A stretch of 64,000 nt of DNA from Streptomyces sp. DG1A-41 (GCF_037055355.1 NZ_CP146350.1:1387001-1451000), one strand, 5' to 3'. Shown: positions 26,309 to 36,803, counted from the first letter of the stretch. Numbers and translations: made by a program. Notes: generated by a model not told the origin, from the sequence alone.

Positions 26309-26761
26309 TTACGTGGGCGATCCCGACGAGAAGCGCCGCAGCAGCGGCGAGAGCACGAGCACGGACTTGGTCCGCTCGACGAACGGCTCCCCGGCGATCC
26401 GCTCCAGTACCCGTTCGAAGTGCCGCATGTCGGAGGCGAAGACCTGGGCGATCGCGTCCGCGTCCCCGGTGACGGTGGACGCGGCAACGACCTCCTGGTA
26501 GCGCTCCAGGCCCCGCTGGATGGTCTCCGGGGAGGTGTTGCCCCGGCAGTAGATCTCGACGAACCCCTCGGTCTGCCAGCCGAGGGCGCCCGGGTCCACC
26601 CGTACGGTGAAGCCGGTGATGGCTCCGGTGGCGCGCAGCCGGTCCACGCGCCGTTTCACGGCGGGTGCGGACAGGCCGACGATATGGCCGATGTCGGCGT
26701 AGGAGCGGCGGGCGTCCTCGGCGAGGGCGTGCACGATGCGTTCGTCGAGATCGTTCAGCAC
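26309..26761 (-). CDS. Lrp/AsnC family transcriptional regulator
   Basis: 150-residue amino-acid-responsive regulator. The HTH is DARRSYADIGHIVGLSAPAV at about residues 14-33, then the RAM effector domain GFTVRVDPGALGWQTEGFVE and STVTGDADAIAQVFASDMRH. GTG 26761 follows the permease stop by only 10 bp on the same strand, so the two genes are likely co-transcribed. Candidate targets are the permease and the amine oxidase operon, which share a spaced TTGC element. Confidence 0.9.
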   Translation of the reverse strand: MLNDLDERIVHALAEDARRSYADIGHIVGLSAPAVKRRVDRLRATGAITGFTVRVDPGALGWQTEGFVEIYCRGNTSPETIQRGLERYQEVVAASTVTGDADAIAQVFASDMRHFERVLERIAGEPFVERTKSVLVLSPLLRRFSSGSPT

Positions 26762-26771
26762 AGTGGGTTGG

Positions 26772-28238
26772 TCACTTTTCGGATGGTGCGAGTCGGGAAC
26801 GGCGATAGCCGTACACGAAGTAGAACACGAGCCCGGCGGCCATCCAGACACCGAAGACCACCCAGGTCACGGTCGACAGGCTGCCCATCATCCAGAGGCA
26901 GAAGGCGAAGCCCAGCGCGGGCAGGACCGGGGACAGCGGCACCCGGAAGGTGCGGGGCATGTCCGGCCGGGTCCGGCGCAGCACCACGACGGCCACGTTG
27001 ACCAGCGCGAAGGCGAAGAGGGTGCCGATGCTGGTGGCGTCGGCGAGCTGCCCGAGCGGAATCGCGGCGGCCAGGACACCGCAGAACAGCGACACGATCA
27101 GGGTGTTGGCGCGGGGCGTGCCGGTCTTCGGGTGGACCCTGGCGAACACCTTCGGCACCAGCCCGTCGCGGGACATGGCGAACAGGATGCGGGTCTGGCC
27201 GTACAGCACGGTCAGCACCACGCTCGCGATGGCGATGACGGCGCAGAAGGCGAGCAGCGTGCCCCAGAAGGTCTGCCCGGTGACCTCGCGCATGATCTGG
27301 GCGAGGGCGGCCTCGGAGCCGGTGAAGTTCTTCCAGGGCTTGGCGCCGACCGCGACGGCGGCGACGAGGACGTACAGCGCCGTGACGATGACCAGCGACA
27401 GCATGATCGCGCGCGGCAGGTCGCGCTGGGCGTTCTTGGCCTCCTCGCCGGCGGTGGAGGCTGCGTCGAAGCCGATGTAGGAGAAGAACAGGGTCGCCCC
27501 GGCGGCGCTGACGCCCGCCATGCCCAGCGGCATGAAGTTCTCGTAGTTGCCGGAGCGGAAGCCCTGGACGCCGATGGCGCAGAACAGCACCAGCGCGGCG
27601 ATCTTCACGATGACCATGACGGTGTTGGCGCGGGCGGACTCGCGGGCACCGCCCAGCAGGAACGCCATCGCGAGCAGGACGACGATCAGCGCGGGCAGGT
27701 TGAACACGCCGCCGTCGCCGGGCGGGGCGGACAGGGCGGCCGGGATGGTGACGCCGATGGTCCCGTCGAGCAGTTCGTTGAGGTACTCGCCCCAGCCGAC
27801 GGCGACCGCGGCGACGGACACGCCGTACTCCAGGACCAGGCACCAGCCGCAGATCCAGGCGATCAGCTCGCCCATCGTTGCGTACGCATACGAGTACGAG
27901 GAGCCGGAGACCGGGATGGTGCCCGCCAGCTCGGCGTACGACAGGGCCGAGAACAGGGCGGTCAGACCGGCTATGACGAAGGCGAGCGTGACGGCCGGGC
28001 CGGCCTTGGGGACGGCCTCTCCGAGCACGACGAAGATGCCGGTGCCGAGGGTGGCACCGATGCTGATCATGGTGAGCTGCCACAGTCCGAGAGAGCGCCG
28101 CAGCGTGCCTCCCTCGCCCTGGCCGCCCTCCGCGACCAGGCTTTCCACCGGCTTGCGACGCATGAGGCGCGCCCCGACGCCCGGGGACGGCGGGGCGGTC
28201 TGACTACTGCTGTTCGGGGGTGCGCCTTGGTCGAGCAC
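26772..28238 (-). CDS. amino acid permease (APC superfamily, cationic amino acid type)
   Basis: 488-residue transporter with about twelve or more helices. Signature blocks are QLTMISIGATLGTGIFVVLG in TM1, SALSYAELAGTIPVSGSSYS in TM3 and FFSYIGFDAASTAGEEAKN in TM6, the pattern of the CAT (YfnA-like) group. GTG 28238 follows AAGGAGTCAGCGC; a long acidic/serine-rich cytoplasmic N terminus precedes TM1. It is followed by the lrp gene. It probably imports the amino acid consumed by the oxidase at 21607. The true substrate is not shown. Confidence 0.9.
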   Translation of the reverse strand: MLDQGAPPNSSSQTAPPSPGVGARLMRRKPVESLVAEGGQGEGGTLRRSLGLWQLTMISIGATLGTGIFVVLGEAVPKAGPAVTLAFVIAGLTALFSALSYAELAGTIPVSGSSYSYAYATMGELIAWICGWCLVLEYGVSVAAVAVGWGEYLNELLDGTIGVTIPAALSAPPGDGGVFNLPALIVVLLAMAFLLGGARESARANTVMVIVKIAALVLFCAIGVQGFRSGNYENFMPLGMAGVSAAGATLFFSYIGFDAASTAGEEAKNAQRDLPRAIMLSLVIVTALYVLVAAVAVGAKPWKNFTGSEAALAQIMREVTGQTFWGTLLAFCAVIAIASVVLTVLYGQTRILFAMSRDGLVPKVFARVHPKTGTPRANTLIVSLFCGVLAAAIPLGQLADATSIGTLFAFALVNVAVVVLRRTRPDMPRTFRVPLSPVLPALGFAFCLWMMGSLSTVTWVVFGVWMAAGLVFYFVYGYRRSRLAPSEK

Positions 28239-28387
28239 GCGCTGACTCCTTCGTCGCTGCCGGTCTCGGGTGGCAGGGACCGGCAGCGTCCCGCCCGACA
28301 GCCGGGACCCACCGAGCGGGGTCCCCGCCACGCCACGTACGAGGCGACAGCCTACGAGCAGCGGCGTTGCCCGTGTAATGCAGCAAC

Positions 28388-28464
28388 CTTGCGCATGCCC
28401 GCAAGATCATTGCGTTCCTCGGGACTGGCCGGAGGTTCGTTGCACGGATGCGTTCGTCCATTGC
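28388..28464. promoter_or_regulatory. helically phased TTGC element upstream of the permease/lrp operon
   Basis: TTGC at 28389, 28410, 28440 and 28461 (spacings 21, 30, 21 bp, close to whole helical turns). It includes the inverted repeat CTTGCG-CATGCC-CGCAAG (28388-28405). It lies 150-226 bp upstream of the permease start and resembles multi-site Lrp/AsnC binding. The remainder of the 389-bp gap holds only the guaB1 terminator. Confidence 0.5.
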
Positions 28465-28580
28465 ACGTGACGTGCTCGGACCAGCTCTTTCAGCGGAAAC
28501 GTGAGCTCCTCGACACACTCGTGCGCGACTCCGTGATCTCCGGGCCGTACGACGGCAGGACACCCGCAGGCACAAGCACA

Positions 28581-28606
28581 AGGCCCCCGATCTTCATCGG
28601 GGGCCT
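28581..28606 (-). terminator. intrinsic terminator of guaB1
   Basis: AGGCCCCCGAT-CTTC-ATCGGGGGCCT, a perfect 11-bp stem with a 4-nt loop, 22 bp past the guaB1 stop. On the minus strand it is followed by TTGTGCTTGTG. Confidence 0.85.
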
Positions 28607-28627
28607 GGGGCGAGGGCGTGAGGGCCG

Positions 28628-30343
<1,716 letters not shown>

Positions 30344-30464
30344 TCACCTTTGCCACGCCAGTCCGATCGGCTTCTCGGAATAGGCACTCGGTGGATCACG
30401 AACCGCCGAAAGGATTCGTTGCCGACGCACGACTTCTGCGCTGAGCAGAACGAATTGAGGAACG

Positions 30465-31586
30465 ATGCAGAGTCTTCCCACGCCGACCGAGGCAGATTCC
30501 GATTCCCTGGTCGCCGACGTTCCGCCGGAGGGCGTCGGCGGGCAGCACCGCACCCATCTGACCAGCACCCCCGAAGAGCTGCTGACCGCGTTGCCACTGA
30601 GCACGGCCGCGGCGCGGTCGGTGAGCGCCGGGCGCCGGATGACACGCGCGGTGCTGAGCGGTGACGACGACCGGATGCTCGTGGTGGTCGGCCCGTGCTC
30701 GATCCACGACGTCGACGCGGGTCTGGCGTACGCCCGGTCACTGGGTGAGCTGGCGGCCGAGCTCGCTGACGACCTGGCGGTGGTCATGCGGGTGTACGTC
30801 GAGAAGCCCCGCACCACCGTCGGATGGACCGGGCTGCTCGCCGATCCGGCGCTGGACGGCAGCCTGGATCTCGATCGAGGGCTGCGCACGGTCCGTACGC
30901 TCATGCTGGAGATCGCGGAAACGGGCCTGCCCATCGCCACGGAGTGGCTGAGCCCGGCGGCTCCGGCGTACCTGGCCGATCTGATCTCGTGGGGCGCGAT
31001 CGGCGCCCGGACCGTGGAGAGCCAGGTGCACCGGCAGCTGGCGAGCGGTCTGCCCATGCCCGTGGGCATGAAGAACGGCAGCACCGGCTCGGTGGGTGTC
31101 GCCGTCGACGCCATCCGGTCCGCGGCCGCCCGCCATGCCTACCTGGGCCACGGCCCGGACGGCCGGCCCGTCACCCTGCGCACGAGCGGCAACCCCGACT
31201 GCCACGTGGTGCTGCGCGGCGCCTCGGACCGGCCCAACTACCGCGCCGAGGACGTGCGCGAGACGGCGGGCCTGCTGCGGGCGGCCGGTCTGCCCTCGGG
31301 CGTGGTGATCGACGCCAGCCACGGCAACAGCGGCAAGGACCATGAGCGCCAGGCCCTCGTCGCCCGGGAGATCGGGGCCCAGGTCGCAGCCGGCGACAGC
31401 GACATCCGCGGCGTGATGCTGGAGGGCTTCCTGATCCCCGGGCGCCAGGATCTCGGGCGCGGCGAGCCCGTGTTCGGGCAGAGCGTCACCGACGCCTGCA
31501 TGGGGTGGGACGCCACCGTCGGCGTCCTCCGGGACCTGGCTGCGGCGACCCGTGGGCGCCGCACCGTGACGGCTTCCGTTCGCTGA
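30465..31586 (+). CDS. class I DAHP synthase (cluster copy)
   Basis: Condenses phosphoenolpyruvate and erythrose 4-phosphate, the entry to the shikimate pathway. 373 residues with the AroF/G/H-type blocks LVVVGPCSIHDVDAGLAYA, MRVYVEKPRTTVGWTGL, GARTVESQVHRQLASGL, PVGMKNGSTGSVGVAVDA and VVIDASHGNSGKDHERQ. ATG 30465 follows GAGGAACG. Streptomycetes usually use a class II enzyme for primary metabolism, so a class I copy at the head of a biosynthetic cluster points to dedicated, possibly feedback-relaxed, supply of aromatic precursor. It is followed by the LuxC-like gene after 54 bp. Confidence 0.93.
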   Translation: MQSLPTPTEADSDSLVADVPPEGVGGQHRTHLTSTPEELLTALPLSTAAARSVSAGRRMTRAVLSGDDDRMLVVVGPCSIHDVDAGLAYARSLGELAAELADDLAVVMRVYVEKPRTTVGWTGLLADPALDGSLDLDRGLRTVRTLMLEIAETGLPIATEWLSPAAPAYLADLISWGAIGARTVESQVHRQLASGLPMPVGMKNGSTGSVGVAVDAIRSAAARHAYLGHGPDGRPVTLRTSGNPDCHVVLRGASDRPNYRAEDVRETAGLLRAAGLPSGVVIDASHGNSGKDHERQALVAREIGAQVAAGDSDIRGVMLEGFLIPGRQDLGRGEPVFGQSVTDACMGWDATVGVLRDLAAATRGRRTVTASVR

Positions 31587-31640
31587 CCCCGCCCCCTCAC
31601 GTACGCCCCGTGACTCGCCGGAAGGAACAGGAGAGCGAGC

Positions 31641-33029
31641 ATGCTGGACATCCCCGCGCTGGGGCCGACCGGGCCCTACAGGACGCGGAACCGCACCACC
31701 GTGACGGACGCCTCGGGCGTAGCGGCACTTGAACTGGCCTCTGTCCCCGGCCTGGTCGTCTCCCACTGGATCGACCAGCTGCGCGCGAGTGCGCCGCTGC
31801 CCGTCGCACAGGCGGCGGACGTCCTCGCGAAGGCGGCCGGCGTCTTCGCGGACCAAGAGGTCCTGGGAGACGACCTGGACGCCCACGAGCGGCGGGTCGC
31901 GGAGCTGACGGGCACGCCCCTCGCGGTCGTGCGCGAGTGCGACCGGCTCATCACGGCGACCCTTCGCGACGTGGCACGCACCGCGTCCGCGGCCCGGCCC
32001 GCCGGCTGCGCCCCGGTCGGTACCGCCCCGTCGAAGTCACTGCCCGCGACGGCCGCCTGGCGCCGCACCGGGGACGTCCTCGCCGTGCACGCGGCGGGCA
32101 ACAGTCCAGGCGTCCACGCCATGTGGCCGGAGGCCCTGGCCCTCGGTTACCGCGTCGCCGTCCGTCCCTCCAACCGGGATCCGCTCACCCCACTCCGCCT
32201 CGTCACCGCGCTGCGGGAGGCGGGCGTACCGGCGACACAGCTGGTCGTGGCGCCCTGCGACCACGCGACAGCGGATCTGATCGTCGAGCGTTCGGACCGC
32301 GCCGTGGTGTACGGCGGGCAGGACGTCGTGGACAAGTACCGCGACCGGGCCGACGTCCGGTCGCAGGGGCCGGGCCGCTCGAAGCTGGTCGTGGCGGCCG
32401 ACGCCGACCGGGGCACAGGGCTCGAACTGGCCCGCACGGGTGCGCTCTACCACGCGGGAACCGCGTGCACGGCGACCACGGGCGTCCTGGTCGAGCACGA
32501 TCCGGCGGGATTCGCCGCCGAATTGGCCGCCGTGCTCGCCGAGGTGACACCGGCCGGGCCCGTGGCCGGCACGGCCCTGCTGCCCTGCATGCCGGAGGCC
32601 GACGCGCGGCGGCTCGCCACGGCGCTCCTGGACCGGACGGAGGACGCGGTCGTGCACCTCGCGCCACGGGTCGAGCGGCTCGGCGGCGAGGGGTCCCTGG
32701 CGGCCCTGACACCGGCGGTCGTGGAACTGACCTCCCCGAAGGACCCGCTGCTGTCGTACGAGATGCCCTTCCCGTGCGTGTGGGTCGCCCCGTTCGAACG
32801 CGGTGCCACGGACGTCCTCGACGGCTCCCTGGTGCTGTCGCTGCACACCGAGGACCTGGGGCTGATCGCCGCGGCCTCGGAGCTCACCTCGGTGTCCAAC
32901 GTGTACCGGAGCAGGCCGACCTCGTGGATCCACCCGGACGTGCCGCACGACGGGTTCCTCGGCGAGTTCCTGATGCGCGCCACCGGACTGGCGCTTGCCG
33001 ACGAGAACGAGACAAGGAGTGACAAGTGA
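31641..33029 (+). CDS. LuxC-like acyl reductase (aldehyde dehydrogenase superfamily)
   Basis: 462-residue NAD(P)-dependent enzyme expected to reduce an activated acyl group (thioester) to an aldehyde. It shows AVRPSNRDPLTPLRLVTAL in the cofactor fold, SKLVVAADADRGTGLELA, and YHAGTACTATTGVLVEHD with the nucleophile at about Cys276. The tail (DVPHDGFLGEFLMRATGLA) resembles LuxC/EhpG-type reductases more than ordinary aldehyde dehydrogenases. ATG 31641 follows AACAGGAGAGCGAGC. The next gene is a PaaK/LuxE-like ligase overlapping by 4 bp, which recreates the LuxC-LuxE pairing that converts an acid to an aldehyde. The substrate is probably aromatic (inference). Confidence 0.8.
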   Translation: MLDIPALGPTGPYRTRNRTTVTDASGVAALELASVPGLVVSHWIDQLRASAPLPVAQAADVLAKAAGVFADQEVLGDDLDAHERRVAELTGTPLAVVRECDRLITATLRDVARTASAARPAGCAPVGTAPSKSLPATAAWRRTGDVLAVHAAGNSPGVHAMWPEALALGYRVAVRPSNRDPLTPLRLVTALREAGVPATQLVVAPCDHATADLIVERSDRAVVYGGQDVVDKYRDRADVRSQGPGRSKLVVAADADRGTGLELARTGALYHAGTACTATTGVLVEHDPAGFAAELAAVLAEVTPAGPVAGTALLPCMPEADARRLATALLDRTEDAVVHLAPRVERLGGEGSLAALTPAVVELTSPKDPLLSYEMPFPCVWVAPFERGATDVLDGSLVLSLHTEDLGLIAAASELTSVSNVYRSRPTSWIHPDVPHDGFLGEFLMRATGLALADENETRSDK

Positions 33030-34351
33030 AGATCAACTCCAGTAGTGACCTCGACTTCATGGAGCGGATACAGCAGGAGGTGACCGCCCACCGCACCACT
33101 TCTGCCTCCGACTCGACCTACTACGCGTCGAAGCTGGGCGAGGCCTGGGACCGGGCACGGCAGACCTCCGCCTACGCCGCACTGGGCGCGTTCTCGGCGG
33201 ACGCGTTCCGCGACCTCGGGGCGACCTCCAAGGACGCCCTCAAGTCCCGGCCCCTCGACTATCTGCGCGTACCCGTCGAGGCGGGCCTGAAGTACTACCA
33301 GACCACGGGGACCACGGGGACCCCCACGCCCACGCCGCGCACCGCCCGCGACATGATCGCCAACACCGTGTCCGTGGCCGAGGCCTGGCGCGGCATGCTG
33401 ACGGGCGGCGGCCACCGCGCGCTGATCCTGCTGCCCTCGGACATCGTGCCGGTGGCCGATCTGATGGTCGGTGTCTGCGAGTTCCTGGACGTTCCCCACG
33501 TCAAGGCCTACCCGTACACCACCGGCATCTCCGACTGGGACCGCATCGTCGGACTGTGGGAGGTCTTCCGGCCGACCGTGCTCTTCGTGGCACCCGGGGT
33601 GCTCCTGGAGTTCTCCCAGGTGCTCAAGAGGCGCGGCCTGCTGGACCGGCTGCGCGAGTCGGTCGAACTCCTCATGCTGCTCGGCGAGGTGAGCACCCCG
33701 GAGCTGCGCGCCATGGCCGGGTCGTGGTGGGACGCGCGTGCCTACGACGCGAGTTACGGCAGCACGGAGAGCGGCACGCTGGCCGCGTGCTGCGCGCACG
33801 ACCGGCTGCATCTGCTGCGCGGGGCCAACTACTTCGAGATCGCGGACGGGAACGGCTTGGCGCCCGCCGAGGCCGGACGCGCGGGCCGGCTCGTCGTCAC
33901 GCCGCTCAACAACGACGCCCGCCCCCTGCTTCGCCTCGACATGGGCGACGAGGTGTCCGTCGCGGGCGGTTGCCCGTGCGGCCAGGACACTCCGACGGTC
34001 ACGGTCCACGGCCGGGGCAGCGACGGAACCGAGATCAAGGGCAGCCGGGTGCGCACGCGCGACCTCGAAGGCATCGTCTACGCGAACCGCGACGTCATGG
34101 GATACCTGATCGAGATCGACGGGGCGGGCACCTGGGCCCGGCTGCTGCTGGAGCGTGACCCCGGCACCGACCGGGACGCCGAGCGCGCCAAGAACGACGT
34201 CATCCAGCGGCGGACGGACGAGCACCTCGGCTTCCGGTGGGACGAGGTCCGGTTCGTCAACCGGCTGCCGGCGACGACAAAGAGCGGCGGCTCCCAGAAG
34301 AGCTGGAAGCGCTCCAACTTCCGGGTCGTGGACGAGGTGGTGCCGGCATGA
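33026..34351 (+). CDS. PaaK/LuxE-like AMP-forming acyl ligase
   Basis: 441-residue adenylate-forming enzyme related to phenylacetate-CoA ligase. The P-loop is KYYQTTGTTGTPTPTPRT, the A5 motif YDASYGSTESGTLAACC, and the adenylate-binding strand LLRLDMGDEVSVAGGCPCG. The C-terminal hinge contains VHGRGSDGTEIKGSRVRTRD, and NRLPATTKSGGSQKSWKR includes a Lys-rich end. GTG 33026 overlaps the reductase stop (GTGA), so the two are translated together. It probably activates the carboxylic acid for the LuxC-like partner, or loads it onto CoA or ACP. The following gene also overlaps by 4 bp. Confidence 0.85.
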   Translation: MKINSSSDLDFMERIQQEVTAHRTTSASDSTYYASKLGEAWDRARQTSAYAALGAFSADAFRDLGATSKDALKSRPLDYLRVPVEAGLKYYQTTGTTGTPTPTPRTARDMIANTVSVAEAWRGMLTGGGHRALILLPSDIVPVADLMVGVCEFLDVPHVKAYPYTTGISDWDRIVGLWEVFRPTVLFVAPGVLLEFSQVLKRRGLLDRLRESVELLMLLGEVSTPELRAMAGSWWDARAYDASYGSTESGTLAACCAHDRLHLLRGANYFEIADGNGLAPAEAGRAGRLVVTPLNNDARPLLRLDMGDEVSVAGGCPCGQDTPTVTVHGRGSDGTEIKGSRVRTRDLEGIVYANRDVMGYLIEIDGAGTWARLLLERDPGTDRDAERAKNDVIQRRTDEHLGFRWDEVRFVNRLPATTKSGGSQKSWKRSNFRVVDEVVPA

Positions 34352-36078
34352 CGTACGACGCCTTGCGGAGGTCGTCGGGGGTCGTCTCCGGGGAGTCGGA
34401 TCTGTGGTGCACCTACGCGGCCGTACGCACCCTGCGCTGGCTCGACCGGGTCGGCGACCTGCCGTCGCCCGAGTCCGTCGCCGGATTCCTCGCCTCCCGG
34501 CAGAACTCCGACGGCGGGTTCGCCTGGTCGGCCGGCATGAGCTCCGACGCCTGGGCCACCTACTACTGCACGCAGGCCCTGGCCGATCTGCCGGACGGCA
34601 GCCGCGGCACGGTCCGCGGGTCGAGTTCCGCCTGGGTGTGGAGCACCGAGCACGCGGACGGCGGGTTCGCGATGACGCCCAGCCAGGCGTCGGACGTATG
34701 GGCCACCTACTACGCCGTGCGCACCCTGGTGGAGATCTACGGCGAGCGCCCGCCCGAGACGCTGTTCGACTGGCTGGCGGCGCTCCAGTCCGAGGACGGC
34801 GGACTGGCCTGGAGCCCGGCTCACGCGAAGGACGGCGCTTCCGACGTGCGGGCCTGCTATTACGCCGTCACCGCCTGGCACACGGCCACCGGCGGACAGG
34901 GGCCGCTGCCGTGGGACCGCGAGCGGCTCACGGACTGGCTCCGGGGCCGGCAGAGCGCGGCCGGCGGTTTCACCTTCCGGGCCGGCGACGAGACGGACTG
35001 CCTGTGGGCGACGTTCCGGGCCACCGGCGCCCTGAGCCGCCTCGGCGAGGCTCCCCGGGACCCCGGGGGCTGCGTCGCCTGGATCATGAGCCGGCTGCGG
35101 CCGGGCGAGTCCTTCACCCGGTGGCCCGGCTACCCCGTCCAGGACGTGTGGGCCGCGTTCTGCGCGGTGGGCGCGCTGCGGGAACTCGGCGCGCGGCTCG
35201 ACGGCATCGCCGACGGTGTGGTCGCCCGGGTGCTTTCCTTCCGGACCGGGCAGGGCGGCTTCACCTACCGCACTCCCGAACTCGCCTCGGACGTCCTCAC
35301 CACCTCGGCCCACCTGATGGCCCGCACCTTCCCGGCCGACGGGGAGCGCGAGGCCGTGCGGTGGACGGAGAGCTGCATGCTGCCGAACGAGAACGGCATC
35401 ATGTACATGCCCGGACGAGGGAGTGAGGTGCGCTGCACCCTCTGGGCCCTGTCCGCGGGGGCGTTCGAGGACGACGCCCCGGCCCGGGCGCGCATCGCGC
35501 AGTGGCTGGCCGGTTCCATCCAGAACCCCGACGGCGGGTTCGGCTACTGGGAGGGCCGAGCGTCGGACATGGTGTCGACGAGCTCAGCCGCCGAGATCCT
35601 GCACCGGACCGGCGGTGACTCGGCCGCCGGTTTCCTCCGGGACATCGCCGACTATGTGGCCGCCTGCGAGACGACGCCCGGCCGGTACGCCAACGTGCCG
35701 GGCGGCCCCGCCACGCTGCGCTCCACCTTGCAGGCGCTCAGGGCGCTGCACCGCGCCGTCGGGGCGGACGACACCCACGTCACCGAGGCCCTCACCCGGC
35801 ACCGGGTGCCCGGCGGCGGGTTCGCCAACGAGGGCCGTCGGGTCCCCGACCTGCTGAGCACCTACGAAGCCGTGCTGGCGGCGGACGTGTTCGGCCTCGA
35901 CTGGGACGCCGCCCACCTGACGAAGTTCCTGGACAGCGTGCGCACGGCGGACGGCGGATTCGCCTGGACGCCCCTGATGGCGATGAGCGGCGGTCCGCTC
36001 GCCGACTGCCTGGGCCGGCGCCTGGAGCTGAGGCTGTCGCCCGAAGGAATCGCCCTGCCACCGCTGGCCCTCTCGTGA
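34348..36078 (+). CDS. alpha/alpha-toroid repeat protein (prenyltransferase/squalene-cyclase repeat type)
   Basis: 576 residues built from about ten repeats of 45-60 residues, each with a glycine-rich turn and an aromatic helix: NSDGGFAWSAGMSSDAWATY, ADGGFAMTPSQASDVWATYY, SEDGGLAWSPAHAKDG, NPDGGFGYWEGRASDM, VPGGGFANEGRRVPD and TADGGFAWTPLMAMSG among them. This is the fold of protein prenyltransferase beta subunits and class II terpene cyclases. No DxDD acid motif is present, and I see no terpene precursor gene nearby. ATG 34348 overlaps the ligase stop (ATGA). It may be a non-terpene cyclase, a binding scaffold or a transferase. Function unassigned. Confidence 0.8.
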   Translation: MTYDALRRSSGVVSGESDLWCTYAAVRTLRWLDRVGDLPSPESVAGFLASRQNSDGGFAWSAGMSSDAWATYYCTQALADLPDGSRGTVRGSSSAWVWSTEHADGGFAMTPSQASDVWATYYAVRTLVEIYGERPPETLFDWLAALQSEDGGLAWSPAHAKDGASDVRACYYAVTAWHTATGGQGPLPWDRERLTDWLRGRQSAAGGFTFRAGDETDCLWATFRATGALSRLGEAPRDPGGCVAWIMSRLRPGESFTRWPGYPVQDVWAAFCAVGALRELGARLDGIADGVVARVLSFRTGQGGFTYRTPELASDVLTTSAHLMARTFPADGEREAVRWTESCMLPNENGIMYMPGRGSEVRCTLWALSAGAFEDDAPARARIAQWLAGSIQNPDGGFGYWEGRASDMVSTSSAAEILHRTGGDSAAGFLRDIADYVAACETTPGRYANVPGGPATLRSTLQALRALHRAVGADDTHVTEALTRHRVPGGGFANEGRRVPDLLSTYEAVLAADVFGLDWDAAHLTKFLDSVRTADGGFAWTPLMAMSGGPLADCLGRRLELRLSPEGIALPPLALS

Positions 36079-36091
36079 AAGGCGCGCGATC

Positions 36092-36508
36092 TTGCCCACC
36101 GTCGATGTGACCAGCACCCCGCTCACCCCTTCCGCACGCCTGCGGGCGGCCCTGCGGCTCACCCGATGGATGGCCGCGCACGGCTCGAACGCCGCGCACG
36201 TCGTGGTCTCCTTCCGAACCTCCGAGCCCATGGAGTACTTCGCGGGCGGGATGCCGCTGACCACCTACGAGCACGGCACGGAGCCGGGCAAGCACGCCCG
36301 GTGGGCGTCGGTCGTGTGCCACGTCCACCCCGACCGTGACCACGCGTACCGGGCCGGACTGGCCGAGGAGATCGGGCAGGCGCTCGGTCTCGGCACGGAC
36401 ACCGCCCACCTGACGGTCCGTTTCCAGCCCACGCAGCCCGACCGGGTGTTCTACCTGGACTCGGGGTCGATGACGAGCGGCGACCCGCTACCGGTCGGCC
36501 GCGGCTGA
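36092..36508 (+). CDS. small tautomerase-like protein
   Basis: 138 residues from TTG 36092, 13 bp after the previous stop; GAAAGG lies 10 bp upstream. The product would begin Met-Pro-Thr-Val-Asp-Val. After Met removal an N-terminal Pro would be exposed, as in the tautomerase/MIF superfamily. Two successive beta-alpha-beta units fit that fold: one ends HVVVSFRTSEPMEYF, the other runs WASVVCHVHPDRDHAYRAGL to AHLTVRFQPTQPDRVFYL. Length about 120-140 agrees. The call rests on pattern only. A role in keto-enol isomerisation of an aromatic or polyketide intermediate is possible. Other small folds cannot be excluded. Confidence 0.45.
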   Translation: MPTVDVTSTPLTPSARLRAALRLTRWMAAHGSNAAHVVVSFRTSEPMEYFAGGMPLTTYEHGTEPGKHARWASVVCHVHPDRDHAYRAGLAEEIGQALGLGTDTAHLTVRFQPTQPDRVFYLDSGSMTSGDPLPVGRG

Positions 36509-36527
36509 GAGAGAAAGGTTCCCGATC

Positions 36528-36803
36528 ATGCAGACCCTCGACCACACCGAGATCAACAACCGCATACAGGCCGTCCTGGAGAAGCGCTTCGGCGACGCCG
36601 CCCGCACACTGTCCGGGGACGCGGACCTGACCGACGCGCTGCCGGGCTTCGACAGCCTGGCCGCCCTCGAATACGTCACCGCCGTGGAGGGCGAGTTCGG
36701 CATCGAGGTCGACTTCGTCGGCGACGACGTGCGCTACTGGTTCAGCACGCTCGGCCGGACCACCGAGTACGTGCGCGAGCGCGTCGAGGACCTCGCGGCA
36801 TGA
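36528..36803 (+). CDS. acyl carrier protein
   Basis: 91-residue free-standing carrier. The phosphopantetheine site is LPGFDSLAALEYVTAVEGEF with Ser43, preceded by DADLTDALPG. The rest is helical and acidic (VRERVEDLAA). ATG 36528 follows GAGAGAAAGG. The next gene, an AMP-forming enzyme, overlaps its stop (ATGA), which argues that this enzyme loads the carrier. It could shuttle an aryl or cinnamoyl group to the LuxC-like reductase or to the polyketide synthase. Which of the three ligases uses it is not known. Confidence 0.92.
   Translation: MQTLDHTEINNRIQAVLEKRFGDAARTLSGDADLTDALPGFDSLAALEYVTAVEGEFGIEVDFVGDDVRYWFSTLGRTTEYVRERVEDLAA

Noticed and set aside
34348..36078. Class II terpene cyclase call for the repeat protein
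   Set aside because: The repeats fit the fold, but the DxDD acid motif is absent and no prenyl-precursor gene is nearby, so only the fold is claimed.
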